Assembly: GCA_035412805.1 (NCBI GenBank)
Contig: DAONVO010000028.1
Coordinates: 1 to 24,080, forward strand
DNA: 24,080 nucleotides
Reading direction: 5' to 3'
Source of the DNA: DTU018 sp029550685
Lineage (GTDB): Bacteria > Bacillota > Syntrophomonadia > Syntrophomonadales > Syntrophomonadaceae
The notes under the pieces are model-generated. The model saw only the letters and a program-made list of their open reading frames with translations. It was not told where the DNA came from and searched no databases. Position numbers and translations under genes: made by a program. Shown piece after piece: positions 14,832 through 22,860 of this stretch. The number at the start of each line of letters is the position of its first letter. Within the stretch, counting starts at the first letter, position 1.

Positions 14832-15672
14832 GGTAAAAGATTATTTAGATATGCTGGATTTTAGCAACACTCTGTTTGGGTTGCCTTTTGCCTATTTGGG
14901 TGCATTCCTGGCTCAGAATGGACAAATTACCTGGCACCAGTTTCTTTGGATCACGGTGGCTATGGTGAGTGCTCGTACCGCAGCTTTGAGTTTAAACCGT
15001 TTAATAGATCTACCTTTTGATGCAGCCAATCCCCGCACTGCTAGTTGGGTGATGCCATCAGGCCGGTTACCCACTGGTCTGGTATGGGCAGGAGTTTTCT
15101 TTTTTTTGGCCTTACTATTTTTGTCGGCGGCACAGCTGAACCCCCTGTGCTTAAAGCTAGCTCCGCTAGCTGTTATAGTACTGTGGGGATACTCTTATAC
15201 CAAGCGTTTTACCTGGTGGTGTCATCTTTTATTAGGTATGGCTATCGGTATGGGGCCGATTGGTGCCTGGTTTGCAATTACCGGTAATTTTGACTGGCAG
15301 CCTTTTTTAATTGGTGCAGCCGTAGCTTTCTGGATTGCCGGTTTTGATACTATGTATGCCTGTCAGGATATTGAGTTTGACCGTCAGGCAGGATTGTATT
15401 CTATTCCGGCAAGGTTTGGTGAGGACAAGGCTCTGATGTTTTCCATGGTATTCCACCTTCTAACCATAATTTTTTTAATCCTGACCGGATTAGTTTTACA
15501 ATTGGGAGGATGGTATTACCTGGGAGTTCTAATAGCCGCTCTGGTGCTGGTATATGAACATAGGATCGTCCGGCCAGGAGACTTAACTCGTGTAAATCAG
15601 GTTTCTTTTCAGTTTAATCACTATGTGGGTTTAGTGATATTGCTTACTGCCCTGGCGGATATTTATCTGTAA
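14812..15672 (+). CDS. ubiA: UbiA-family prenyltransferase of menaquinone biosynthesis (MqnP-like)
   Basis: A 286-aa integral membrane prenyltransferase with about eight to nine helices. The first Asp motif is NRLIDLPFDAANPRT (N62, D66, D70) and the second is DIEFD (186-190), both needed for Mg-diphosphate binding. It would attach the long prenyl tail made by the HepS/HepT pair to the aromatic acid. The GTG at 14812 overlaps ubiD by 20 bases. A TTG at 14824 (giving MSKVKDYL) is possible but has a worse site. The ubiD-ubiA-ubiX-hepT order matches the late steps of menaquinone synthesis by the futalosine pathway; the early mqn genes are not in this window. A plain 4-hydroxybenzoate role is unlikely in such an organism. 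Confidence 0.9.
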   Translation: MNTALSKVKDYLDMLDFSNTLFGLPFAYLGAFLAQNGQITWHQFLWITVAMVSARTAALSLNRLIDLPFDAANPRTASWVMPSGRLPTGLVWAGVFFFLALLFLSAAQLNPLCLKLAPLAVIVLWGYSYTKRFTWWCHLLLGMAIGMGPIGAWFAITGNFDWQPFLIGAAVAFWIAGFDTMYACQDIEFDRQAGLYSIPARFGEDKALMFSMVFHLLTIIFLILTGLVLQLGGWYYLGVLIAALVLVYEHRIVRPGDLTRVNQVSFQFNHYVGLVILLTALADIYL

Positions 15673-15711
15673 TCATGGCAACTTAAGAGAAAAAAAGGGG
15701 AGGCATATTCA

Positions 15712-16299
15712 ATGCCCAGATATATTGTGGGTATAACTGGTGCCAGCGGAGTAATCTATGGGTTACGACTGTTGGAGGTTCTGCTTCAGAAGCAGACCGA
15801 AGTGCACCTGGTGGTAACTAATCCTGGGCGTATCGTAATTGAACATGAAATGAACTGGGATATGCAGGGGGATTGGAAAGCCAACATATGCGCTCACCTG
15901 CCTGAAGGCAATATAACTGTTTATGATGACTCTGATATAGCAGCTCCCATAGCCAGCGGTTCCTTTCGTGTGGATGGAATGCTGGTGATTCCCTGCACTA
16001 TGGCTAGTATTGCTGCTCTGGCCAGTGGGTCTGCCCGCAGTTTGCTGGAAAGATCAGCTGATGTAATGCTGAAAGAGAAAAAGCCTTTGCTGCTAGTACC
16101 TAGAGAAACTCCACTGAGTTCCATCCACCTGCGCAATATGCTGTTGTTAGCGGAAGCTGGAGTTCACATTATTCCGGCTATGCCAGCTTTTTATACCCAC
16201 CCGGCAACAGTTGAGGATGTGGTGGACTTTGTGGTAGGGAAAGTTCTGGATGCTCTAGGCATGGATCATAATCTTTTTAAGCGGTATGGTGAACCGTGA
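15712..16299 (+). CDS. ubiX: UbiX flavin prenyltransferase
   Basis: A 195-aa protein of UbiX/Pad1 length. It makes prenylated FMN, the cofactor of the UbiD decarboxylase encoded upstream. The family start IVGITGASGVIYGLRLLE is present, then the flavin-site region GSFRVDGMLVIPCTMASIAALASG, then LLLVPRETPLSSIHLRNM and the PAMPAFY segment. Starting at ATG 15712 after GGGGAGG, it lies 39 bases after ubiA and is co-oriented, so one transcript is likely. In the futalosine pathway this partner is called MqnM. No oddities were seen. Confidence 0.95.
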   Translation: MPRYIVGITGASGVIYGLRLLEVLLQKQTEVHLVVTNPGRIVIEHEMNWDMQGDWKANICAHLPEGNITVYDDSDIAAPIASGSFRVDGMLVIPCTMASIAALASGSARSLLERSADVMLKEKKPLLLVPRETPLSSIHLRNMLLLAEAGVHIIPAMPAFYTHPATVEDVVDFVVGKVLDALGMDHNLFKRYGEP

Positions 16300-16370
16300 T
16301 GTCGGTATGGCGTTAACTGGCGGTAACCTTTATAATGATGTAGTAATTCCTGCTTAAGGGGAGAATTACG

Positions 16371-17336
16371 GTGGAATTCGATTTATTTAAGTTGGTACGC
16401 AATGAAATGGAGCTGGTTGAGGAATCCCTGTACCAACATGTGAATTCTTCGGAACGAGTTCTAAGCGAAGCTTCATCTCATCTGATCAAGGCTGGGGGAA
16501 AGAGGATAAGACCTGGTTTTGCTCTGTTGGTGGCTCGTATGTACCGGGAGGATATCAGCTACGCTATTCCTCTGGCTACTGCTTTGGAACTGGTGCACAT
16601 GGCCACCCTGGTTCATGACGATGTTATTGATAATTCAGCCGTCCGCCGGGGTACGGGAACGGTTAAGCGCCTATGGGGCAACCGGGTATCGATATATGCG
16701 GGTAATTTCGTTTTTGCCCGGGCTTTGGCACTTATTGCCACCTATAACCGCAGTGATATTCTGGAAGTAATCGCTGATGCCAGTATGAAAATTTGCCAGG
16801 GGGAAATTGTGCAGATGCTCAGCTGTTTCAATGTAAACCTGGGCTTAAAGAACTACCTGCGGCGCATAGAACGCAAAACTGCTCTGCTGATATCCCTAAG
16901 CTGTCAGGTGGGGGCTATGTTGTCCACTTCTGACCACAGGGAAATTGAGGCTTTAAGAAGATACGGATACGATCTGGGTTTGGCTTTTCAGATAACCGAT
17001 GACATTCTGGATTTTGTGGCCGATGAAGCTACTCTCGGTAAACCCACCGGAAGTGATATAAGGCAGGGGGTCATAACTTTACCAGCCCTGTATGCGCTGC
17101 ATCATGATGCGCGCCGGGCGGAATTGGCTCAGCTGCTGTCTTCTCCTCAAGCATGTCAGGATAGTACCCAGTATATTATTGACGTGGTATGTGAGTCAGA
17201 TGGTATCGAATACGCTTATTCGGTCAGTCAGCATTATGCCCACCGGTCAAAACGTCATTTAGAAGCACTGCCTGATACACCGGTAAAAGAAACCCTATTG
17301 GAACTAGCTGATTTCATTCTGACCAGAGATTACTAG
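16371..17336 (+). CDS. hepT: Trans-polyprenyl diphosphate synthase catalytic subunit (HepT-like)
   Basis: A 321-aa all-alpha synthase that elongates allylic diphosphates with isopentenyl diphosphate. The first Asp-rich motif is HDDVIDN (82-88) and the second is DDILD (210-214) in AFQITDDILDF. GGKRIRP (42-48) and the GEIVQM helix (144-149) are also present. Length and motifs match the large subunit of heptaprenyl/hexaprenyl synthases. The product chain is unknown, but a menaquinone side chain is expected given the flanking ubiD/ubiA/ubiX genes. A non-catalytic subunit candidate (hepS) is the first gene of the same block, so the two halves bracket the pathway genes. GTG at 16371 follows AGGGGAG. 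A single-subunit solanesyl-type enzyme is the alternative if HepS proves unrelated. Confidence 0.92.
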   Translation: MEFDLFKLVRNEMELVEESLYQHVNSSERVLSEASSHLIKAGGKRIRPGFALLVARMYREDISYAIPLATALELVHMATLVHDDVIDNSAVRRGTGTVKRLWGNRVSIYAGNFVFARALALIATYNRSDILEVIADASMKICQGEIVQMLSCFNVNLGLKNYLRRIERKTALLISLSCQVGAMLSTSDHREIEALRRYGYDLGLAFQITDDILDFVADEATLGKPTGSDIRQGVITLPALYALHHDARRAELAQLLSSPQACQDSTQYIIDVVCESDGIEYAYSVSQHYAHRSKRHLEALPDTPVKETLLELADFILTRDY

Positions 17337-17350
17337 TCAGGGGGATGGAT

Positions 17351-18106
17351 ATGGCTTTAAGGGACAGGACGGAGGAAGAAAAACAGACCATTATTGAACA
17401 TCTGGAAGACCTGCGCAAGTCACTGATTATAAGTATAGTAGCCATTATTATTGCAGCAATAGGCTCATTTTACTATAGTGAACAGATCTTATCCATAATT
17501 ATTTCGCCCTTGAAGGCATTAAACGAGAACTTAATCGTAACCGGTGTGACCGAGGCCTTCTTTGTCAAACTCAAGCTTTCCTTCCTGGCTGGGTTCATTA
17601 TTGCTTTCCCTGTAGTGGTATGGGCTATCTGGAGGTTTTTTAAGCCGGCATTGTATCCCCATGAAAGAAAATATATATATATACTATTTCCTATCACTAT
17701 TCTCTTGTTTGCAGTAGGAGTACTCTTTGCCTATTTCGGAATATTGCGTCTGGTTCTGAACTTCTTCATATACATTGCCGGTGAGAACTTAGAAACCATG
17801 TTTAAGGTGGACCAGTATGTATCTTTTGTCTTGGCTTTTACTATTCCCTTTGGCTTAATCTTTGAACTCCCGGTAGTGATTTTTTTCCTGGCTAAACTAG
17901 GAATTATCAATTATGAAATGCTGGCTCGAAACCGCAAATATGCACTGTTGGTGATCGTTATTTTAGCAGCAGCTCTTACCCCAGGACCTGATCCCTTTTC
18001 TCAGCTGTTGATGGCTATACCGGTTTACTTCCTTTTTGAAGTCAGTATCTGGGTGGCCAAGCTGTCGCGACCAGGTCCTAAACGTAGCGCCAAGAAATCC
18101 GAGTAA
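17351..18106 (+). CDS. tatC: Sec-independent (twin-arginine) translocase TatC
   Basis: A 251-aa six-helix membrane receptor of the Tat pathway, which exports folded, often cofactor-bearing proteins. The hallmark N-terminus IIEHLEDLRKSL is present, as are the AFFVKLKLSFLAGFIIAFP segment in two steps, the periplasmic side FKPALYPHERKY, and the FTIPFGLIFELPVV helix with its conserved Glu. Two adjacent ATGs occur. GGGGG abuts the first (17345), whereas 17351 has normal spacing, so the start is set there. It lies 14 bases after hepT and probably shares its transcript. tatA follows at a distance of 145 bases. No tatB-like second gene is seen, as is usual for a minimal TatAC system. Confidence 0.96.
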   Translation: MALRDRTEEEKQTIIEHLEDLRKSLIISIVAIIIAAIGSFYYSEQILSIIISPLKALNENLIVTGVTEAFFVKLKLSFLAGFIIAFPVVVWAIWRFFKPALYPHERKYIYILFPITILLFAVGVLFAYFGILRLVLNFFIYIAGENLETMFKVDQYVSFVLAFTIPFGLIFELPVVIFFLAKLGIINYEMLARNRKYALLVIVILAAALTPGPDPFSQLLMAIPVYFLFEVSIWVAKLSRPGPKRSAKKSE

Positions 18107-18161
18107 GTATTTTCATTATCTCTGAGTGGGTCTGGCGATGGCAGGCAGGAACCTGGATTGC

Positions 18162-18190
18162 TTTACAAAGTGGGCGCTTTTTGTCATAAT
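18162..18190 (+). promoter_or_regulatory. Candidate tatA promoter
   Basis: TTTACA (18162-18167) and CATAAT (18185-18190), each 5 of 6 to consensus, are 17 bp apart. They lie in the 145-bp tatC-tatA gap, about 60 bp before the tatA TTG. A separate tatA transcript would allow the excess of TatA over TatC that the machine needs. Confidence 0.5.
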
Positions 18191-18251
18191 ATCTATATCA
18201 GTGCAGTATCAGCCCTATCAGGAAGTGAGGCCCTTTAAGGGGGGAGTTTCA

Positions 18252-18434
18252 TTGTTTGGACTTATTGGTAATTTTGGTCCTTGGGAATTGGTTTTAATTC
18301 TTGTTATAGTATTAATAATTGTAGGCCCTGGTAAGCTTCCTCAGGTGGGGGAGTCTCTGGGAAAAGCTATCCAGAGTTTTCGCAAAGCCAAAGAACAAGA
18401 GTTTGACGAGTTGGAGGAAAAGCAAGAAAAGTAG
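18252..18434 (+). CDS. tatA: TatA, pore-forming subunit of the Tat translocase
   Basis: A 60-aa protein of the TatA/E type: an N-terminal helix (about residues 9-24, ELVLILVIVLIIVGPG), the G-x-KLP hinge, an amphipathic helix (VGESLGKAIQSFRKAKE) and a short acidic tail. The start is TTG at 18252, 5 bases after AAGGGGGGAG, giving MFGLIGNFGPWELV as in other TatA proteins. A longer in-frame frame from GTG 18126 lacks a ribosome site and would add an unrelated 42-aa extension, so it was rejected. A TatA of only 60 residues is short but complete. A terminator follows 5 bases after the stop codon. Confidence 0.93.
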   Translation: MFGLIGNFGPWELVLILVIVLIIVGPGKLPQVGESLGKAIQSFRKAKEQEFDELEEKQEK

Positions 18435-18439
18435 TACCA

Positions 18440-18463
18440 GGTCTGACTTCAGACCCTTTTTTT
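18440..18463 (+). terminator. Terminator after tatA, 22 bases before the tetrapyrrole operon
   Basis: GGTCTG (18440-18445), loop ACTT, CAGACC (18450-18455), then CTTTTTTT: a textbook intrinsic terminator. The first gene of the next operon starts 22 bases later with no room for a complete promoter between, so it may act as an attenuator or allow partial read-through. Confidence 0.8.
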
Positions 18464-18485
18464 ATATACATGTGGAGGACGGGTT

Positions 18486-19127
18486 GTGGCTGGTCTATTT
18501 CCGGTATTTATTAACCTGGAAAATAAACGATGTTTAGTGGTGGGTGGAGGAAAGGTAGCTGAACGGAAAGTTGAGAATTTATTGGAATATCCGGTTCTGA
18601 TTGACTTGATTAGCCCGCAGGTTACTGCTAAGCTGCACAACTGGGCTAAAAATAACCGGGTGAATTGGATCTCCAGGAGTTTTCAACCAACGGATATTCA
18701 GGATGCCTTTTTAGTTTTTGTCGCTACGGACGATCAGCAAATTAATCGTGAGGTAGCCCGCCTTTGCCAAAAGGAAGGGATTTTGGTCAATGCTGTTGAT
18801 GACCCGGCCTTTTGTGACTTTTATGTGCCCTCCATCCTTCGCCGCAATTCCCTGGTTTTAGCCATATCAACTGAGGGGAAGAGTCCAGCTTACGCTAAAA
18901 GATTACGCCAGCAAATGGAAGAAACAATTACTGATGCTCATGGTAAGTTTGTTGACCTTTTAGGTGAGCAAAGAGAAGTTGTCAAAGAAACTGTTCCCGA
19001 TATCAGAGTTCGGCAGGCGATTTTTGAGGCTATGGCTGGACTGGATGTCTTGGATTTGATAGCTGAGGGTCGAGATGAAGAGATAAAGGAGCGATTTAAA
19101 GCATGTATGTCCTTGTGGCAGGAGTAA
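18486..19127 (+). CDS. sirC: Precorrin-2 dehydrogenase (sirohydrochlorin synthase)
   Basis: A 213-aa Rossmann protein that oxidises precorrin-2 to sirohydrochlorin with NAD, and in some members also inserts iron (Met8/CysG type). It has the N-terminal FPVFINLENKRCLVVGGGKVAERKV pattern in part (GGGKVA at 20-25), the aspartate in NAVDDPAFCDFYVPS (D105, at the position of the catalytic Asp), and ISTEGKSPAYAKRLRQ. The helical C-terminal part is complete. GTG at 18486 follows GGAGG with 7 bases between. Its end overlaps hemA by 25 bases, so translation is coupled. Together with cobA-hemD downstream it gives sirohydrochlorin from uroporphyrinogen III. Whether it is also the ferrochelatase cannot be decided. 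Confidence 0.92.
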   Translation: MAGLFPVFINLENKRCLVVGGGKVAERKVENLLEYPVLIDLISPQVTAKLHNWAKNNRVNWISRSFQPTDIQDAFLVFVATDDQQINREVARLCQKEGILVNAVDDPAFCDFYVPSILRRNSLVLAISTEGKSPAYAKRLRQQMEETITDAHGKFVDLLGEQREVVKETVPDIRVRQAIFEAMAGLDVLDLIAEGRDEEIKERFKACMSLWQE

Positions 19128-20419
19128 ACCACAAGACGGCTCCGGTGGAAATAAGAGAAAAGTTTTCTATATCCGGACCCGCCCTGCAGGAGGCTTATGC
19201 CTCATTAAACAGCTGCAGCGGGGTGGAGGGTTCCATAATCCTTCATACCTGTAACCGTACCGAAGTGTATGCCACCACCAGGAATATAGATGAAGGCGCT
19301 AAAGATCTGGAAGGCTTCTTAAGACAGTTTTCCGGATTGGGCTATCATGAATTAAAAAAGTATCTATACCAACCCAATTGTCATGATGCAATCCTTCATC
19401 TTTTTAGGGTGGCCGCTGGTCTAGATTCTATGATTTTGGGAGAAAACCAGATTCTCGGTCAGGTTAAAGACGCTTACCTGCAAGCTATTGAACTGGGATC
19501 TTCCGATGGAGTTTTGAATGCTTTGTTTCAGAAAGCCATATATGTAGGGAAAAGGGTGCGCACGGAGACCGGATTGGATAAGTATCCTATATCCATCAGT
19601 GCGGCGGCGGTGGAATTAGCAAGACGATGCCTGGGCAGTTTGGAAAATAAAACCGTTATGGTTATTGGTGCCGGGGAAATGAGCGAGCTCACTACCCGCT
19701 ACTTAATGCAAAACGGAGTTAAATCGGTTATAGTGTCTAACCGTTCTTATGATAAAGCCCTGCTCCTGGCAGAATCACTGCAGGGGCGCGCCATTCGTCT
19801 TACCGACCTTCCTGACGTTCTGCCCCAAGCGGATATAGTAATATCCTGTACTGCTGCCGCCCATTACGTGATGCATGACCATAACTGTGGTGAATCTTTG
19901 CGTAAACGCCAAGGCAGGCCGATTATTTTAATTGATATTGCGGTTCCCCGGGATATTGACCCAGCTTTGGGCGACATTCCCGGAGTATATTTATATGATA
20001 TAGATGATCTGCAGGGAGTAGTTGATGCCAATTATATGGAACGCCAGCGGGCTTCCAAAGAAGCGGAGAAAATTATTGCCGAAGAACTTGATAAGTTTAA
20101 TCAATGGCTGACCAGTTTGTATGCAGTGCCGGTTATTGCCGCCCTGAAAAGTCAGGCTGAGGCTATAAAACACCAAGAACTGCAAAAAGCCTTGAACCGA
20201 ATGGGGCCATTATCTGATCACCAGCAAAAAGTACTGAGTTCAATGGCTAATTCTATAGTTAACCGGTTGCTGCATAATCCGGTGATAACCTTAAAGGAAA
20301 TGGCGGCCAGCAATCAAGGACATCTTTATGCTGAAGTGGTTAAAAAGCTGTTTGACTTGCAGGTAAGTTACGAGGAGACCATGGCTGATGAAACGGTTGA
20401 AGCTGGGAACCCGAGGTAG
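19103..20419 (+). CDS. hemA: Glutamyl-tRNA reductase
   Basis: A 438-aa enzyme that reduces glutamyl-tRNA to glutamate-1-semialdehyde, the committed step of tetrapyrrole synthesis by the C5 route. The catalytic cysteine is C50 in LHTCNRTEVY. The substrate domain continues with GLDSMILGENQILGQVKDAY. The NADPH domain follows, with VMVIGAGEMSELTTRYL (about 195-211), and a C-terminal dimerisation helix completes a normal length. The ATG at 19103 overlaps sirC by 25 bases, with AAGGAGCG upstream. hemC overlaps its end by 32 bases. The next step, hemL, is not in the window and may lie downstream of hemB. Haem feedback on HemA is known in other bacteria but is not visible here. Confidence 0.97.
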   Translation: MYVLVAGVNHKTAPVEIREKFSISGPALQEAYASLNSCSGVEGSIILHTCNRTEVYATTRNIDEGAKDLEGFLRQFSGLGYHELKKYLYQPNCHDAILHLFRVAAGLDSMILGENQILGQVKDAYLQAIELGSSDGVLNALFQKAIYVGKRVRTETGLDKYPISISAAAVELARRCLGSLENKTVMVIGAGEMSELTTRYLMQNGVKSVIVSNRSYDKALLLAESLQGRAIRLTDLPDVLPQADIVISCTAAAHYVMHDHNCGESLRKRQGRPIILIDIAVPRDIDPALGDIPGVYLYDIDDLQGVVDANYMERQRASKEAEKIIAEELDKFNQWLTSLYAVPVIAALKSQAEAIKHQELQKALNRMGPLSDHQQKVLSSMANSIVNRLLHNPVITLKEMAASNQGHLYAEVVKKLFDLQVSYEETMADETVEAGNPR

Positions 20420-21320
20420 CAAACTCGCCCTTTGGCAGGCACAAGCCGTAGCTGAAAGGCTTAAAGAGTGTCATCCCGATTTACAGGTAGAAACGGTGAT
20501 TGTAAAGACGGTAGGCGATAAAATACTGGATGTGGCCCTTTCACGTATCGGTGATAAGGGACTATTTACCAAGGAACTGGAAAAAGCATTATTGGACGGT
20601 ACTATAGACTTGGCGGTCCACAGCCTGAAAGACCTTCCTTCCCAGCTGGGGGAAGGATTAAAACTCGCGGCGGTTATGCCCCGGGAAAATCCCGGTGATG
20701 TTCTAATCAGCAGGTCCGGACTAGCCCTTTCTGATCTTCCGGCTGGCAGTGTTATAGGAACCTCCAGCTTGCGCCGTACTGCCCAGCTGAAGGCCATACG
20801 GCCGGACCTAAAAGTGATTGATATAAGGGGCAATGTAGAGACTCGTATTAAAAAAATGGAAGAAGAAAAACTGGATGGAATCATTCTGGCCTATGCCGGG
20901 GTGAAAAGGCTGGGCCTGGAACACTGGATAACCCAGGTATTGCCCTATGATATAATGCTGCCCGCCACGGGTCAGGGAACCATAGCCATTGAGACTCGTG
21001 ACCATGATGAGCAGATGGATGGTCTGCTGGAAGCTGTCAACGATAGGAAAACTTTTTCGGAAATACAGGCAGAGCGTGCTTTCCTAAGCCGGCTGGAAGG
21101 TGGCTGTCAGGTACCTATGGCCTGTCTGGCTGAATGCAGTGGAGATACGATTCAACTGCAGGGTCTGGTATCATCTCTGGATGGAACCCAAATTATCCGC
21201 GATGCTATAAACGGAACCAGCCAAGATCCAGTTCAAATCGGATTAAACCTGGCCGAACGGATTCTGGCAGCTGGAGCAGAAAGTATTCTCACATCCATAC
21301 AGACGATGGGGGAGCAGTAA
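20388..21320 (+). CDS. hemC: Hydroxymethylbilane synthase (porphobilinogen deaminase)
   Basis: A 310-aa enzyme that joins four porphobilinogens into hydroxymethylbilane. The start LGTRGSKLALWQA is typical. The catalytic Asp is D82 in HSLKDLP, GTSSLRRTAQL follows, and the dipyrromethane cofactor cysteine is C240 in LEGGCQVPMA. Length is normal. The ATG at 20388 lies inside hemA (32-bp overlap) with GAGGAG 10 bases ahead. Its stop codon shares a base with the next start (TAATG), so the cobA-hemD fusion is translationally coupled. Confidence 0.97.
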   Translation: MKRLKLGTRGSKLALWQAQAVAERLKECHPDLQVETVIVKTVGDKILDVALSRIGDKGLFTKELEKALLDGTIDLAVHSLKDLPSQLGEGLKLAAVMPRENPGDVLISRSGLALSDLPAGSVIGTSSLRRTAQLKAIRPDLKVIDIRGNVETRIKKMEEEKLDGIILAYAGVKRLGLEHWITQVLPYDIMLPATGQGTIAIETRDHDEQMDGLLEAVNDRKTFSEIQAERAFLSRLEGGCQVPMACLAECSGDTIQLQGLVSSLDGTQIIRDAINGTSQDPVQIGLNLAERILAAGAESILTSIQTMGEQ

Positions 21321-22858
21321 TGCAAAAGCAGGGTAAGGTATATTTAATCGGTGCGGGACCGGGGGATCCCGGTCTGTTCACTATTAAAGGACAGCGCATA
21401 CTGCAAAAAGCCGATGTGATAGTGTATGACCGTTTAGCTGGGCAGGCTTTGCTGAATATGGCCCGCAATGATGCCGAAAAAATTTACGTGGGTAAAATAT
21501 CAGGGCGCCATGCTTTAACCCAGGATGAAATTAATCAACTGCTGGTGGAAAAGGCCCGCCAGGGTTTGACAGTAGCCCGGTTAAAAGGAGGCGATCCTTT
21601 TTTATATGGCCGGGGAGGAGAAGAAGCCCAGTTTATACGCCAGCACGGTCTGGATTTTGAAGTGGTACCAGGTGTAACCTCAGCTATTGCTGTACCAGCT
21701 TACGCTGGGATACCGGTAACTCACCGTGATATGACTTCCAGTTTTGCCGTCATTACTGGCCACGAAAAACCTGACAAAAAGGAAAGTTCTATTTGCTGGG
21801 AACATGTAGCCCCCGGCATTGGTACCTTGGTTTTTCTTATGGGCGTAGAAAACTTGCCCTTTATCTGCAGTAATTTAATAAAACACGGACGGGATCCGCA
21901 GACCCCGGTAGCCTTGATTCGCTGGGGAACCCTACCCGAGCAGGAGGTTTTAACCGGTACCCTGGATAATATTGTAGATCTGGTGCGGGAACATGATTTT
22001 AAGCCTCCGGCTGTTATCGTGGTAGGTGAAGTGGTGAACCTGCGGGAGGAACTGAACTGGGTGGAAAACAAACCCCTATGGGGTAAACGAATTGTGGTGA
22101 CACGTTCCCGATCCCAGGCCAGTCAATTGGTGGATAGAATTGTGGATTTGGGAGGAGAAGCTGTTGAATTCCCGGCTATCGAGATAAAAAAGGAAGCCAA
22201 TCTCAGTGGATTGCATAATGCTTTTAGTCACCTGGACAGCTACGATTGGGTGGTTTTTACCAGTGTCAATGCGGTAGACATTTTTTTTGAAGAACTTATT
22301 AGCTGCGGATATGATATCCGTGATTTGAAGGGTATTAAGCTGGCGGCTATCGGGCCCGCTACCCGGGACCGATTGGTTCAAAAAGGCTTGAAAGTGGAAG
22401 TGATGCCCGGAGAATACCGGGCGGAAGGGGTTATCAAAGCCTTAACTTCCGTGAGCCGACCTGGTCAATGGGTACTGTTGCCTAGAGCCCGGGGAGCCCG
22501 TTCGGTTCTGCCCGAGGAACTGAGAAAGGCAGGGTTGCATGTTAATGAGGTATTTCTCTATGAAGCCGTAGTCGCTCTTTCGGTAAGCCCGCAGGTTTTA
22601 AACGAGATAAAACAAGGGAACATGGACTACCTGACTTTTACCAGTTCGTCAACAGTACATAACTTTGTTAAAATCGTAGGCAGGGAGAATATAGCACGAA
22701 TTAATAATAAAACCAAAGTAGCCTGCATTGGACCTATCACAGCAGATACGGCAAGACAATACGGGTTTACTGTAGATATAAACGCCTCTGAGTTTACTAT
22801 TCAGGGTCTGATGGAGGCTCTCGTAGAAGAGAGCCAAGCCAGCAGGGAGGACTATTAG
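21320..22858 (+). CDS. cobA-hemD: Fused uroporphyrinogen-III methyltransferase / uroporphyrinogen-III synthase
   Basis: A 512-aa bifunctional protein. The N-terminal SUMT domain (about 5-245) adds two methyl groups from S-adenosylmethionine to uroporphyrinogen III, giving precorrin-2. It has VYLIGAGPGDPGLFTIKG, RLKGGDPFLYGRGGEEA, the VVPGVTSAIAVPAYAGIPVTHR segment in two parts, and TLVFLMG. The C-terminal HemD domain (about 258-505) closes hydroxymethylbilane to uroporphyrinogen III, with VVFTSVNAV, GPATRDRL and FTSSSTVHNF as landmarks. Thus two consecutive steps are joined in one chain, an arrangement common in Clostridia and Bacilli relatives. Start ATG at 21320 overlaps the hemC stop by one base and follows GGGGGAG. 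A longer frame reaching back to 21134 is within hemC and was rejected. Confidence 0.96.
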   Translation: MQKQGKVYLIGAGPGDPGLFTIKGQRILQKADVIVYDRLAGQALLNMARNDAEKIYVGKISGRHALTQDEINQLLVEKARQGLTVARLKGGDPFLYGRGGEEAQFIRQHGLDFEVVPGVTSAIAVPAYAGIPVTHRDMTSSFAVITGHEKPDKKESSICWEHVAPGIGTLVFLMGVENLPFICSNLIKHGRDPQTPVALIRWGTLPEQEVLTGTLDNIVDLVREHDFKPPAVIVVGEVVNLREELNWVENKPLWGKRIVVTRSRSQASQLVDRIVDLGGEAVEFPAIEIKKEANLSGLHNAFSHLDSYDWVVFTSVNAVDIFFEELISCGYDIRDLKGIKLAAIGPATRDRLVQKGLKVEVMPGEYRAEGVIKALTSVSRPGQWVLLPRARGARSVLPEELRKAGLHVNEVFLYEAVVALSVSPQVLNEIKQGNMDYLTFTSSSTVHNFVKIVGRENIARINNKTKVACIGPITADTARQYGFTVDINASEFTIQGLMEALVEESQASREDY

Positions 22859-22860
22859 TT

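Noticed and set aside
18126..18251. 42-residue N-terminal extension of TatA from a GTG at 18126
   Set aside because: No ribosome site at the GTG, the extra residues do not match TatA, and AAGGGGGGAG lies right before the TTG at 18252.
21134..21319. Extended N-terminus of the cobA-hemD protein
   Set aside because: It lies wholly inside hemC in another frame; the ATG at 21320 has a good ribosome site and begins exactly at the methyltransferase domain.
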